From NCBI GenBank assembly GCA_902534325.1, contig CACAPQ010000019.1, positions 1-46,298 of the forward strand: a DNA stretch of 46,298 nt. The letters run 5' to 3'. Of the stretch, positions 26,869 to 35,499 are shown one piece after another. A program made the translations under genes and the position numbers. The DNA comes from Paracoccaceae bacterium (GTDB taxonomy: Bacteria; Pseudomonadota; Alphaproteobacteria; Rhodobacterales; Rhodobacteraceae). Under the pieces are notes generated by a model. That model did not search any database. It saw only the letters and a list, made by a program, of their open reading frames with translations, and was not told the origin of the DNA. The stretch's first letter is position 1. Each line of letters starts with the position of its first letter.

Positions 26869-29424
26869 TTAATTTATAAGCCTAGTAAGCATTTCTCTCG
26901 TATCTTTTGAAACGGATCCAGCTCCCAATACACTATTAATTTGCGATTTTATTAATTGCTGCCTTTTTGGGTCATATCGCTTCCAAGTTTCGAATGCCGA
27001 ACACATTCTTGCTCCAACTTGAGGGTTTACAGTATCGACTTTCAAAATCCAGTCACAAAACAATTTATAATTTTCTCCTGTTTCCAAGTGAAACCCAGCA
27101 GTGTTGGCAGAAAAGGCTCCCAATACAGATCTAACTCTATTGGGTGTTTTGATAGTGAAGTCAGAATGGGTAGTTAAATTTTTTACAACTTTATTCAAAG
27201 AGTTTGGGTGAGCTGTTAATACTTGGGTGCTAAACCATTTATCAACAACGAGTCGTTCGTGTTTCCATTGATCATAAAATAATTTAACGTTTTCGCTGTT
27301 TGGATTGTGTTTAATAACAGTTGCGAATGCACTAAGCTGATCTGTCATGTTTTGGGCATTGGTAGCTTGAATTTTGGCTAAATTGGCGCTGTCTTGATAG
27401 GCTAGAAGTGAAAGTGCTCGATTTCTCAAGGCTCGATATGCTGATTGGGTTGCATTAGGTTTATATTCTTTATTTACGGTATATTTCTCATATATTTTCT
27501 CAAGATCTGGTTTTAGGTGATCCGATATTGCGAGGTTCAAAGCTTCAATAGAGCGATAGATAGCCATTGGATTGGGGATAACACCATTATCTATACATTT
27601 TTGAGTGATTTCGTCTTGGCTTGGCAAGGACAATGTCAATGCTCTGAAAGCTGGATCGAGAGTATTATCTCGTATTAATTTATTCAAAGACTCTAGATAT
27701 ATATTATCGGGTAGAGCACCTTCTGAAATCATATTAAACAAAGAGTTTTCACATAGCTTTCGCCCCGCGTCCCAACGATTAAAACTATCGGTTTCGTATT
27801 CAAAAATAAAAGCTAGTCTTTCTTTGTCTACATTTTGCTTAAGAATGACTGGGGCAGAAAAGTCTCGTAAAAGAGATGGTATTGGTCTCTCGTTGAAGGG
27901 GCCAAAAATAAAATCTTCTTTTGTTTTGCTCACTTTTAGATTTTGAGAATGGATGATTTCTCCAGAGTTGTTATCTAAAAGGCTCATATCCACGGGTATG
28001 AGGTGTGGTTTTTTATTATACTGCCCAGGTGTGTTGGGAATTTCTTGGTGGAAAAAAAGTTTTAAAAAGTTGTTGTCCCATCTCTCTGAGACAGAAAGAA
28101 TCGGGGTTCCAGCCTGTTGATACCAAAGGATGAATTGGCTCAAGTCGAGTTCCGTCACATCCTCAAATACTTTTATCCAATCTTCAATTGTGACAGCCTG
28201 GCCATCATAGGTATCAAAATATAGATCAAGCGCATCCCTATAGGCTTTATCACCAACGAGCCTTTTTATCATACTGACCAGCTCAGCGCCTTTTTCATAA
28301 ACAGTTAAAGTATAAAAATTATTTATCTCAACAAAACTTTCTGGTCGGACTGGATGGGCAAGTGGGCCGCCATCCTCTCTAAATTGACGGCTCTTTAGCA
28401 AAATTACGTCTTTAATTCGCTTCACGGCAGAACTTCTTTGATCAGCGGTAAATTCCGCATCACGAAAGACCGTTAATCCTTCCTTTAAACAGAGTTGAAA
28501 CCAATCGCGGCAGGTAATCCTGTTACCAGTCCAATTATGAAAATATTCATGCGCAATGACAGCTTCTACGGCTTCAAAATTATCATCGGTGGTTGTTTCC
28601 GGTTTTGCGAGGACGTAAGAACTATTAAAAACATTCAAACCCTTATTTTCCATTGCGCCCATATTAAAATCATCGACTGCTACGATATTAAAAAGATCTA
28701 AATCATATTCTCTGCCATAATTTTCTTCGTCCCACTTCATGGAAGTTTTAAGTGCATCCATACTAAATGCACACTTATCTTCATCTCCTGGTCGTACGTA
28801 TATATTAAGTTCTACATTGCGTCCTGAACAGGTTTTGAAACTATCAGTTACTGAAATTAAATCCCCTGCGACCAGTGCAAATAAATATGACGGCTTTGGC
28901 CATGGATCATGCCATTCAATCCAGCCTTGTCCTTGAGCGGTTGGATTCCCGTTTGAGAGGAGAGTATCCTTATCTCCTTCAATACGTACAAAAAACTCAG
29001 CCATCACGTCGGGTCGATCTGGATAATATGTTATTTTTCGAAAACCCTCGGCTTCACATTGAGTACAGTACATTCCATTCGATAAGTAGAGCCCTTCAAG
29101 CGCTGTATTGTTTTTAGGATTGATGATTACTTCGCACTCCCAAACAAATTCTTTTTTGTTAACGTTGAAACTAAGGCCTTTAGAGCTGATTGTTGGATTA
29201 ATTCTTTCACCATCAATTTTTGCCCACTGCAAATCCAAATCTATTCCGTCGAGATAAAATTTGCTGTCTTTTGCTTCAGGGTTAGCCCGGAAAAAGATTT
29301 TCGCTAAGACATGTGTTTTTTCTTCGGATAATTTGAAGGTTAGTTCCACCTGATTAACCAGATAATTTGGAACTTGATAATCTTTTAAATAGATTTTCTG
29401 ATCTTCTAGCTTATTCATTTTCAT
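26869..29424 (-). CDS. pepN: Aminopeptidase N, M1 family
   Basis: A zinc aminopeptidase that cleaves N-terminal residues from peptides in the cytoplasm. It has 851 residues, matching the E. coli PepN-type (about 870). Seen: the exopeptidase motif GAMEN at 256-260, zinc motif HEYFH at 292-296 with catalytic Glu293, and the third ligand Glu315 in LKEGLTVFRD; then a linker beta domain (DUF3458-like) and a helical C-terminal domain of about 320 residues with NPMAIYRSIEALNLAI. MKM gives two possible ATG starts, six bases apart. It is divergent from the photolyase-like gene and leads directly into the small membrane protein gene. Confidence 0.96.
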   Translation of the reverse strand: MKMNKLEDQKIYLKDYQVPNYLVNQVELTFKLSEEKTHVLAKIFFRANPEAKDSKFYLDGIDLDLQWAKIDGERINPTISSKGLSFNVNKKEFVWECEVIINPKNNTALEGLYLSNGMYCTQCEAEGFRKITYYPDRPDVMAEFFVRIEGDKDTLLSNGNPTAQGQGWIEWHDPWPKPSYLFALVAGDLISVTDSFKTCSGRNVELNIYVRPGDEDKCAFSMDALKTSMKWDEENYGREYDLDLFNIVAVDDFNMGAMENKGLNVFNSSYVLAKPETTTDDNFEAVEAVIAHEYFHNWTGNRITCRDWFQLCLKEGLTVFRDAEFTADQRSSAVKRIKDVILLKSRQFREDGGPLAHPVRPESFVEINNFYTLTVYEKGAELVSMIKRLVGDKAYRDALDLYFDTYDGQAVTIEDWIKVFEDVTELDLSQFILWYQQAGTPILSVSERWDNNFLKLFFHQEIPNTPGQYNKKPHLIPVDMSLLDNNSGEIIHSQNLKVSKTKEDFIFGPFNERPIPSLLRDFSAPVILKQNVDKERLAFIFEYETDSFNRWDAGRKLCENSLFNMISEGALPDNIYLESLNKLIRDNTLDPAFRALTLSLPSQDEITQKCIDNGVIPNPMAIYRSIEALNLAISDHLKPDLEKIYEKYTVNKEYKPNATQSAYRALRNRALSLLAYQDSANLAKIQATNAQNMTDQLSAFATVIKHNPNSENVKLFYDQWKHERLVVDKWFSTQVLTAHPNSLNKVVKNLTTHSDFTIKTPNRVRSVLGAFSANTAGFHLETGENYKLFCDWILKVDTVNPQVGARMCSAFETWKRYDPKRQQLIKSQINSVLGAGSVSKDTREMLTRLIN

Positions 29425-29506
29425 CCTGTAAAAATCTTTTTGTGCTTTTTCTGTTGCGCTCTACTTTTACGATTACTGATTAGTTTTCCCAGGAGCGATC
29501 TGCAAT
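29425..29506. promoter_or_regulatory. Divergent pepN / photolyase-like promoter region
   Basis: An 82-bp gap between two outward-facing genes that must contain both promoters. An AGGAGCG ribosome site lies at about 29491-29497 for the plus-strand gene. No obvious operator or light-regulator site is recognisable by eye. Confidence 0.4.
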
Positions 29507-31042
29507 ATGAAGCGTGAATTATCACGAAAAAAAAACATTGTTAATATAGTTTGGTTTAAAAAAGATTTACGATCCTCCGACCATGCTCCGTTACACGAAG
29601 CGGCATTGGGCGAATATCCTGTATTACCAATTTATGTTTTTGATCCTGACTATTGGAAGCAAGAAGATGCAGCTTTCAGGCATTGGGAATTTACAAAACA
29701 ATCTTTGGAATTTTTAAGAGCAGATTTAAGTACGTTGGGTCAGGCCCTTGTTTTTCGAAAAGGAAAAATTTTAGAGGTTTTTGAAGATTTAAGAAAAGAA
29801 TTTACGGTAAATGCTATCTACTCTCATCAAGAAACAGGAAATGCTTGGACTTTTGAACGGGATAAGTCTGTACGGTATTGGGGTCGCATTAACGGCGTAA
29901 AAATCCTGGAGTATCAAAATAATTCTATTATTCGAGGTTTGGCGGATAGAGATAAATGGGCAGCTCAACGAGAAAAGTTCATGTCAAAACCTATCATAGA
30001 AAAGCCAAATATAAGACCTCTGGAAATTGATCTTGCTCAAATTTCAGTCGATATAAATTTCAGAGGCAATTCAGTAAAAAACAATAAACAAATTGGCGGT
30101 ACTGAAAATGGATGGAAATATTTAGAAAGTTTTTTTCAGGGACGGGGCAATAATTATAGGAAAGACATGTCATCGCCACTTTTAGCAGAGGCTGCTTGCT
30201 CAAGAATTTCGCCGTATTTAGCCTATGGTAATTTGTCGGTTAGAGAGGTTTTGCGATTTGTAAGAGATAATCTTTATAATGACAAAAAAATGGCGGCATC
30301 TTCAAAATCTTTCAAATCTCGTTTGGCTTGGAAAGATCATTTTGGGCAAAAACTAGAGGACGACTTTTCAATTGAAGTGGCTTGTCTTCACAGGTCTTTC
30401 GAAAAGTTGCGACCCAAAACACCGGACATTACCTTATTAAATGCCTGGGAGAATGGTGAAACTGGCTTTCCATTTGTTGATGCATGCATGAGGTATTTGA
30501 GAAAAACAGGCTGGATCAACTTTCGAATGCGGGCCATGTTAATGTCGTTTGCTTCCTACCACCTTTGGCTAGATTGGCGAAAGTCTGGCAAGATTCTCGC
30601 AAATTTTTTTACTGATTATGATCCAGGTATTCATTGGCCTCAGGTTCAAATGCAGTCAGGAACCACTGGAATAAATGCAATCCGAATTTATAATCCAATA
30701 AAGCAGGGAATTGACCAAGATCCTCAGGGATTTTTTATCCGAAAATGGGTTCCAGAGCTTTGTTACCTTACAAATGCTGAATTACATAAAGTTGGAACTG
30801 GTCCAGCCAGATTGAACCTTGGATCCTCTTATCCCGAAGCAATAATAGATCTGGATAGCGCCGGAAAATATGCCAGAGAAAAAGTTTGGGCGGTACGAAG
30901 GCTAGATGGCTTCAATAACAAAGCCCAAGATATTATTAAAAAACATGGCAGCCGGCAAAATAAGTCGAGAGATTTCGTCAACGATCGCAGCAAAGCCAGC
31001 TTTAAATTACGGATCAATAGACAAAAGAGCTTTGATTTCTAG
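29507..31042 (+). CDS. Photolyase/cryptochrome-family flavoprotein
   Basis: A 511-residue member of the photolyase/cryptochrome superfamily. Seen: N-terminal alpha/beta antenna domain beginning IVWFKKDLRSSDHAPL, then the FAD domain with SRLAWKDHFGQ near 271-280, GETGFPFVDACMRYLRKTGW at 317-336, and GIDQDPQGFFIRKWVPEL at 401-418, ending in a basic tail. Where CPD photolyases have an NNGGWQW segment holding the FAD-N5-proximal Asn, this protein has PGIHWPQVQMQSGTTG (373-388), so the flavin site differs. It could be a divergent photolyase or a signalling cryptochrome; I cannot decide. It is followed by a DUF2256 gene in close coupling and is divergent from pepN. Confidence 0.85.
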   Translation: MKRELSRKKNIVNIVWFKKDLRSSDHAPLHEAALGEYPVLPIYVFDPDYWKQEDAAFRHWEFTKQSLEFLRADLSTLGQALVFRKGKILEVFEDLRKEFTVNAIYSHQETGNAWTFERDKSVRYWGRINGVKILEYQNNSIIRGLADRDKWAAQREKFMSKPIIEKPNIRPLEIDLAQISVDINFRGNSVKNNKQIGGTENGWKYLESFFQGRGNNYRKDMSSPLLAEAACSRISPYLAYGNLSVREVLRFVRDNLYNDKKMAASSKSFKSRLAWKDHFGQKLEDDFSIEVACLHRSFEKLRPKTPDITLLNAWENGETGFPFVDACMRYLRKTGWINFRMRAMLMSFASYHLWLDWRKSGKILANFFTDYDPGIHWPQVQMQSGTTGINAIRIYNPIKQGIDQDPQGFFIRKWVPELCYLTNAELHKVGTGPARLNLGSSYPEAIIDLDSAGKYAREKVWAVRRLDGFNNKAQDIIKKHGSRQNKSRDFVNDRSKASFKLRINRQKSFDF

Positions 31043-31050
31043 TGTCAAAA

Positions 31051-31203
31051 ATGCAAAAAAAATCTAATCTTCCGCAAAAAATATGTAGCGCGTGTGGTTT
31101 GCCTTTCGTATGGAGAAAAAAGTGGGAAAGAAGCTGGCCTGACGTTAAATTTTGCAGTGAGAGGTGTAAGACATTTTCTAAAAATAAGAAAATTGGTCAA
31201 TAA
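31051..31203 (+). CDS. DUF2256 zinc-ribbon protein
   Basis: A 50-residue protein of the DUF2256 family. Seen: CSAC at 12-15, FVWRKKWERSWPDVKF at 19-34 and CSERC at 35-39, giving four cysteines for one zinc. I chose ATG 31051; a GTG at 31042 overlapping the photolyase stop (TAGTG) would add three residues and would imply coupled translation. Neither has a clear ribosome site. Family members commonly lie beside photolyase/cryptochrome genes, to my recollection, so a partner or regulatory role with the upstream flavoprotein is reasonable but unproven. An 8-bp inverted repeat spans its stop codon. Confidence 0.85.
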   Translation: MQKKSNLPQKICSACGLPFVWRKKWERSWPDVKFCSERCKTFSKNKKIGQ

Positions 31204-31216
31204 ACATAACCAATTT
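31190..31216 (+). terminator. Possible hairpin over the DUF2256 stop codon
   Basis: AAATTGGT at 31190-31197 and ACCAATTT at 31209-31216 are perfect 8-bp inverted arms around an 11-nt loop that contains the stop codon. It could end the photolyase-DUF2256 transcript or act as an operator before glcB. There is no following T-run and the stem is AT-rich, so it is a weak terminator candidate. Confidence 0.35.
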
Positions 31217-31273
31217 GTGGACTTTGGGGTTAAATCATCTACATACTGACATGAGGTGGTTCAGGGTGGACAA

Positions 31274-33415
31274 ATGATACAATTAGAAAACAAATTTGGA
31301 ATACAAATTTCAACTGAGTTTATTGATTTTATCGAACAAGAGGTTTTGCTAGACACATCTATTTCGGCAGATCAGTTTTGGGTTGGCCTTGCAAAAGTGG
31401 TTAAGGAGCTCACTCCGACAAACAAGAAACTGTTGGAAAGGCGAACTTACTTTCAACGTAAAATAAATGAATGGCACAGGGCACGCAAGGGCAAGGAATT
31501 CAACTTCGCTGACTACAAAAAATTTTTATATTCGATTGGCTACATCGTACCAGAGAAGGAGCCATTTTCCATCGACACTAAACAAGTAGATCCGGAAATA
31601 TCGAAAATTGCAGGTCCTCAGCTAGTTGTGCCAATTATGAATGCTCGCTTTGCATTAAATGCAGCAAATGCGCGTTGGGGCTCTTTGTACGATGCTCTTT
31701 ATGGGACTGATGCGATAAAACCAGTCGATAAAAGAACAACCTATAGCAAAAATAGGGGGCAAAAAGTAATTAAATGGGGTCGCAAGTTTCTTGATGACGC
31801 CTTTCCACTAATTAATGGTTCTTGGAGCAAGGTAACTGAGGTGGCGGTAAAGGATGGTTGTCTTGATCTATCCGGTAATCAGTTGAAGTCGGAAAATAGT
31901 TTTATTGGATATGTTGGAAAACCTCTTCAACCTACTTGCTTAGTTTTGCGCAATAACAATTTACATGTACGGATCGAATTTGATCGAAATAGCGAGGTTG
32001 GGCAGTCCGATTTAGCTAGTATATCGGATATCGTGATTGAGTCAGCTATATCAACTATTATGGATTGCGAGGACAGTATTTCTGCCGTTGATGCTTCGGA
32101 CAAAATTATTGCTTATCGAAACTGGCTTGGAATGATGAAAGGCAATCTGACGGAGGAAATATCAAAGGGAGATAAAACTTTCACTCGAAAATTGAATGAC
32201 GACTTTTCATACTGCTTGCCCTCTGGTAGTAATGCCATTTTAAAGGGTAGAAGTTTAATGTTGGTAAGAAATGTTGGCCATTTAATGACTACGCCAACAG
32301 TACTTGACCAAAATGGTGATGAGGTATTTGAGGGTCTCCTTGATGCTATGTGTACTGTCACAATAGCACTGCATGACATAAATCGCATTGGAGGTAATTC
32401 GTCTGTCGGATCAGTTTACATTGTCAAACCTAAAATGCATGGTCCCAGCGAAGTGGCATTTGCATGTCGGACGTTTGAGCTCGTTGAAGATATACTTGGG
32501 CTTCCATCAAATACTGTGAAACTGGGTATAATGGACGAGGAACGCCGGACATCCGTTAACTTATCTGAGTGTATCCGGGCTGCTAAATCGCGGGTTGTAT
32601 TTATTAACACTGGATTCTTAGATCGTACCGGTGATGAAATTCACACTAGTATGCAAGCTGGCCCGATGCTTCGAAAAAGCGATATGAAAACCACGTCCTG
32701 GATACAGGCATATGAAAACAGAAACGTCGAAATAGGTCTAAAATGTGGATTGCAGGGAAAAGCCCAAATCGGAAAAGGCATGTGGGCAATGCCTGATCAA
32801 ATGTCAGACATGCTCAACGAAAAGGTAAAACACCCACTGGCTGGCGCTAATTGCGCTTGGGTTCCGTCACCAACAGCTGCCACCTTGCACGCGACCCATT
32901 ATCACAAAATTAATGTCCAACACCGACAAGATGAAATAAGGTCACTTGCTGTGCAAAGCTCCCTAGACGACTTACTGCAGATACCTTTACAGTCGGGTGA
33001 AAAATTGACGGAAAGCGAAATTCAAAGTGAAATTGAAAACAATTGCCAGGGCATTTTGGGATATGTTGTTCGCTGGGTTGATCAAGGGATTGGGTGTTCT
33101 AAAGTTCCTGATATCGACAACGTGCAGCTGATGGAAGACCGGGCAACCTGTAGAATATCCTCTCAAAGCTTGAGTAATTGGCTTTGCCATAATTTCGTGG
33201 ATCATGATTTGGTGGTTAATACGCTTAAAAAAATGGCAGCTATTGTGGACTCACAAAATGCCAATCATATGAATTATAGACCTATGTCGCCTACTTTTGA
33301 TACTGAAGCTTTCCTAGCTGCGTATGATTTAATATTTAGCGGTGAGACCCAGCCCTCTGGTTATACAGAGCCAATCCTGCATAGATGGCGTCTGGAACTT
33401 AAACGCAAAACGTGA
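31274..33415 (+). CDS. glcB: Malate synthase G
   Basis: Malate synthase condenses glyoxylate with acetyl-CoA to malate, in the glyoxylate shunt or glycolate use. I chose ATG 31274 (713 residues) with AGGGTGG just upstream; a GTG at 31256 in frame would add six residues. The length is that of the G isoform (about 720), not the shorter A form. Seen: GPQLVVPVMN-type stretch GPQLVVPIMNARFALNAANA near 115-134, MDCEDSISAVD near 263, VKPKMHGPSEVAF near 384, GIMDEERRT near 417 and a C-terminal MNYRPMSPTFDTEAF. No isocitrate lyase is nearby. Confidence 0.96.
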   Translation: MIQLENKFGIQISTEFIDFIEQEVLLDTSISADQFWVGLAKVVKELTPTNKKLLERRTYFQRKINEWHRARKGKEFNFADYKKFLYSIGYIVPEKEPFSIDTKQVDPEISKIAGPQLVVPIMNARFALNAANARWGSLYDALYGTDAIKPVDKRTTYSKNRGQKVIKWGRKFLDDAFPLINGSWSKVTEVAVKDGCLDLSGNQLKSENSFIGYVGKPLQPTCLVLRNNNLHVRIEFDRNSEVGQSDLASISDIVIESAISTIMDCEDSISAVDASDKIIAYRNWLGMMKGNLTEEISKGDKTFTRKLNDDFSYCLPSGSNAILKGRSLMLVRNVGHLMTTPTVLDQNGDEVFEGLLDAMCTVTIALHDINRIGGNSSVGSVYIVKPKMHGPSEVAFACRTFELVEDILGLPSNTVKLGIMDEERRTSVNLSECIRAAKSRVVFINTGFLDRTGDEIHTSMQAGPMLRKSDMKTTSWIQAYENRNVEIGLKCGLQGKAQIGKGMWAMPDQMSDMLNEKVKHPLAGANCAWVPSPTAATLHATHYHKINVQHRQDEIRSLAVQSSLDDLLQIPLQSGEKLTESEIQSEIENNCQGILGYVVRWVDQGIGCSKVPDIDNVQLMEDRATCRISSQSLSNWLCHNFVDHDLVVNTLKKMAAIVDSQNANHMNYRPMSPTFDTEAFLAAYDLIFSGETQPSGYTEPILHRWRLELKRKT

Positions 33416-33498
33416 TTATTTTCGCTTTAAATGCTTAATAATTGAACAGTTTCTCGATGTATCCCTGTTTTTAGGGGAAATCAAAGGCGGTTCGTTTA

Positions 33499-33509
33499 CG
33501 GATCATCCG
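33499..33509. promoter_or_regulatory. Small inverted repeat before the PuuD-like gene
   Basis: CGGATCATCCG is an 11-nt inverted repeat (5-bp arms, central C) 37 bp before the chosen start. A second weak stem, CCCT at 33463-33466 and AGGG at 33473-33476, lies upstream and may be residual glcB terminator. Either may be chance. Confidence 0.2.
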
Positions 33510-33546
33510 AAATGTGTTTAGTTATGGCCACGAGAGGAATTATGAA

Positions 33547-34305
33547 ATGTCACGCCCTGTAATTGGCATAATGGGAAATTTTTATCTGATTAATGATCAG
33601 TATCCAGTGCATGCATCTGGAACGATGAACTGTGAAGCAATCGTTGATTTATGTGATGCAACTCCTCTTATCATACCAGGTGATCCAAGGTTCGTCAGCT
33701 TAGACGAGCTTATGAGGGTCTGTGATGGCTTTTTATTTACTGGTGGCAGACCAAACGTTCATCCATCCGAATACGGTATTAAGGAGACTGAAGCTCACGG
33801 AGAATTTGATAGAGGGCGTGACGCCGTCAGTATTTCTCTTATCAGAAATTGTGTAGAAATCGGACAGCCTATTTTTGGAATTTGCCGTGGTTTTCAAGAG
33901 GTGGCAGTTGCTTTTGGTAGCGAGTTACATCCAGAAATTAGGGATATCCCCGATAGAGATAATCATAGAATGCCTCCCGATGGCACTTTGGAGGAAAAAT
34001 TTGCTTTGAGGCATGAAGTAACGGTTTCTGACGAGGGCCCATTTAAAAAATTATTTGGGAAAAATAGGGTCTTAACAAATACTTTGCATGGGCAAGGAAT
34101 AATGAAGCCGGGTAAAAGAGTTATCATTGACGGCTATGCACACGATGGCACTCCTGAAGCACTATATATTGCTGATGCACCAGGGTTCACACTGTCGGTT
34201 CAGTGGCACCCTGAATATTGCGCATCACAAGACCCCGTATCAAAACCTTTGTTCGAGGCATTTGGTAAAGCAACTCGTGATTTTCACAGTTACCGAAACT
34301 CCTGA
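33547..34305 (+). CDS. Class I glutamine amidotransferase, gamma-glutamyl-GABA hydrolase (PuuD) family
   Basis: A peptidase C26-type hydrolase that cleaves gamma-glutamyl amides, as PuuD does in putrescine breakdown. I chose ATG 33547 (252 residues) because GAGAGG lies nine bases upstream; a GTG at 33514 in frame would add 11 residues. Seen: FTGGRPNVHPSEYG from 64, the nucleophile elbow FGICRGFQE with Cys113, and QWHPEY with His221 and Glu223, completing the catalytic triad. Substrate is not certain: no other polyamine gene is near. It stops exactly where the opposing kynureninase gene stops. Confidence 0.88.
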   Translation: MSRPVIGIMGNFYLINDQYPVHASGTMNCEAIVDLCDATPLIIPGDPRFVSLDELMRVCDGFLFTGGRPNVHPSEYGIKETEAHGEFDRGRDAVSISLIRNCVEIGQPIFGICRGFQEVAVAFGSELHPEIRDIPDRDNHRMPPDGTLEEKFALRHEVTVSDEGPFKKLFGKNRVLTNTLHGQGIMKPGKRVIIDGYAHDGTPEALYIADAPGFTLSVQWHPEYCASQDPVSKPLFEAFGKATRDFHSYRNS

Positions 34306-35499
34306 TTAAGTTACCTTATTTCTTTTTTGAAATTTAGGGTCATTCCATAAATCTTTGGACATTATTTCTGCCAAGGTTTCTATTGCTCTTTCGACGTCTT
34401 GGCTATCGATGAATAGAGGTGTAAATCCAAATCTCATCACGTCAGGTGCTCTAAAATCCCCAATCACTCCAAGCTCAATACACGCCTGCATAGCAGCATA
34501 TCCATGTTCAAAAGAGAAAGATACTTGGCTTCCACGGTTTTCAGGCAAGCGAGGTGTAATTAATTTCAACATTGGACATTTTTGCTCCACACCCTTTATG
34601 AATTGATCGGTGAGTTGGATGGAAGTCTCTCTAACATCGTTAATATTTACGGTTTCCCAAATATCAAGTGACGCCTCCAGAGCCGCCATAGCAATTACTG
34701 GAGGTGTGCCCACTCTCATTCTATCGATCCCATATGCTGGATCATACTTTAAGGAAAATTCAAAGGGGTTTTCGTGGCCTAGCCAACCGGATAGACACGG
34801 GTCCAATGAGTTGATTAAATTAGGATTTACATAAATGAATGCTGGTGATCCAGGACCACCATTTAAATACTTATATGTACAACCAACTGCTAAATCTACC
34901 TCCAATTCAGTCAAATTTGTATCGATAGCGCCAGCTGAATGTGCTAAATCTAAGATTACCAGAGATCCATTTTGTTTTGCTGCTTTTATGATTTTTTTAG
35001 CATCATATCGACGGCCAGTCTTATAATCTACTTCGGTAAAAAACACGGCTGCAACATTTTCGTTGATATTATCAATTAAGTCATCTGTGCTGACAATTTT
35101 AACTTGGTGATTGTCCTGTAGCATATTTACTAGACCTTGCGCTGCGTAAATATCTGAAGGGAAATTGCTGGAGTCGGTAAGTAAAACTTTCCTATGCTTT
35201 TGATAATTGGTAGCACTTGCAAGAGCTTGAAAAACTTTAATGGATAGTGTGTCACCGACAGTAATTGTCTTGGAAGTGGCTCCGATCAGTTTTGCTATTC
35301 TATCGCCTACCTCGTTTGGCTGGTCCATCCATCTCGCTTTGTTCCATCCAGTTACCAGCATTTCACCCCATTCATTATTTAGAGTATGCTGAATTCGATC
35401 TTGGGTTTTTTTAGGGAGTGGCCCAAGAGAGTTTCCGTCCAAGTAAATAATTCCATTGGGTAGGTAAAATTGTGATTTTGTCTTAAAAAAGTCACTCAT
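34306..35499 (-). CDS. kynU: Kynureninase
   Basis: A PLP enzyme that splits kynurenine to anthranilate and alanine in tryptophan catabolism. It has 397 residues. Seen: IYLDGNSLGPLPKKTQ from 18, VTGWNKARWMDQP, a PLP-phosphate region TVGDTLSIKVFQAL, DLAHSAGAID from 184, and the Schiff-base lysine Lys210 in CTYKYLNGGPGSP, the signature of kynureninase within fold-type I. Its ATG overlaps the stop of the upstream SDR gene by four bases, so the two are cotranscribed. The usual partner genes for tryptophan dioxygenase and formamidase are not in the window. Confidence 0.95.
   Translation of the reverse strand: MSDFFKTKSQFYLPNGIIYLDGNSLGPLPKKTQDRIQHTLNNEWGEMLVTGWNKARWMDQPNEVGDRIAKLIGATSKTITVGDTLSIKVFQALASATNYQKHRKVLLTDSSNFPSDIYAAQGLVNMLQDNHQVKIVSTDDLIDNINENVAAVFFTEVDYKTGRRYDAKKIIKAAKQNGSLVILDLAHSAGAIDTNLTELEVDLAVGCTYKYLNGGPGSPAFIYVNPNLINSLDPCLSGWLGHENPFEFSLKYDPAYGIDRMRVGTPPVIAMAALEASLDIWETVNINDVRETSIQLTDQFIKGVEQKCPMLKLITPRLPENRGSQVSFSFEHGYAAMQACIELGVIGDFRAPDVMRFGFTPLFIDSQDVERAIETLAEIMSKDLWNDPKFQKRNKVT

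Noticed and set aside
27605..27946. 113-codon plus-strand open frame opposite pepN
   Set aside because: Antisense shadow of pepN with no independent support.
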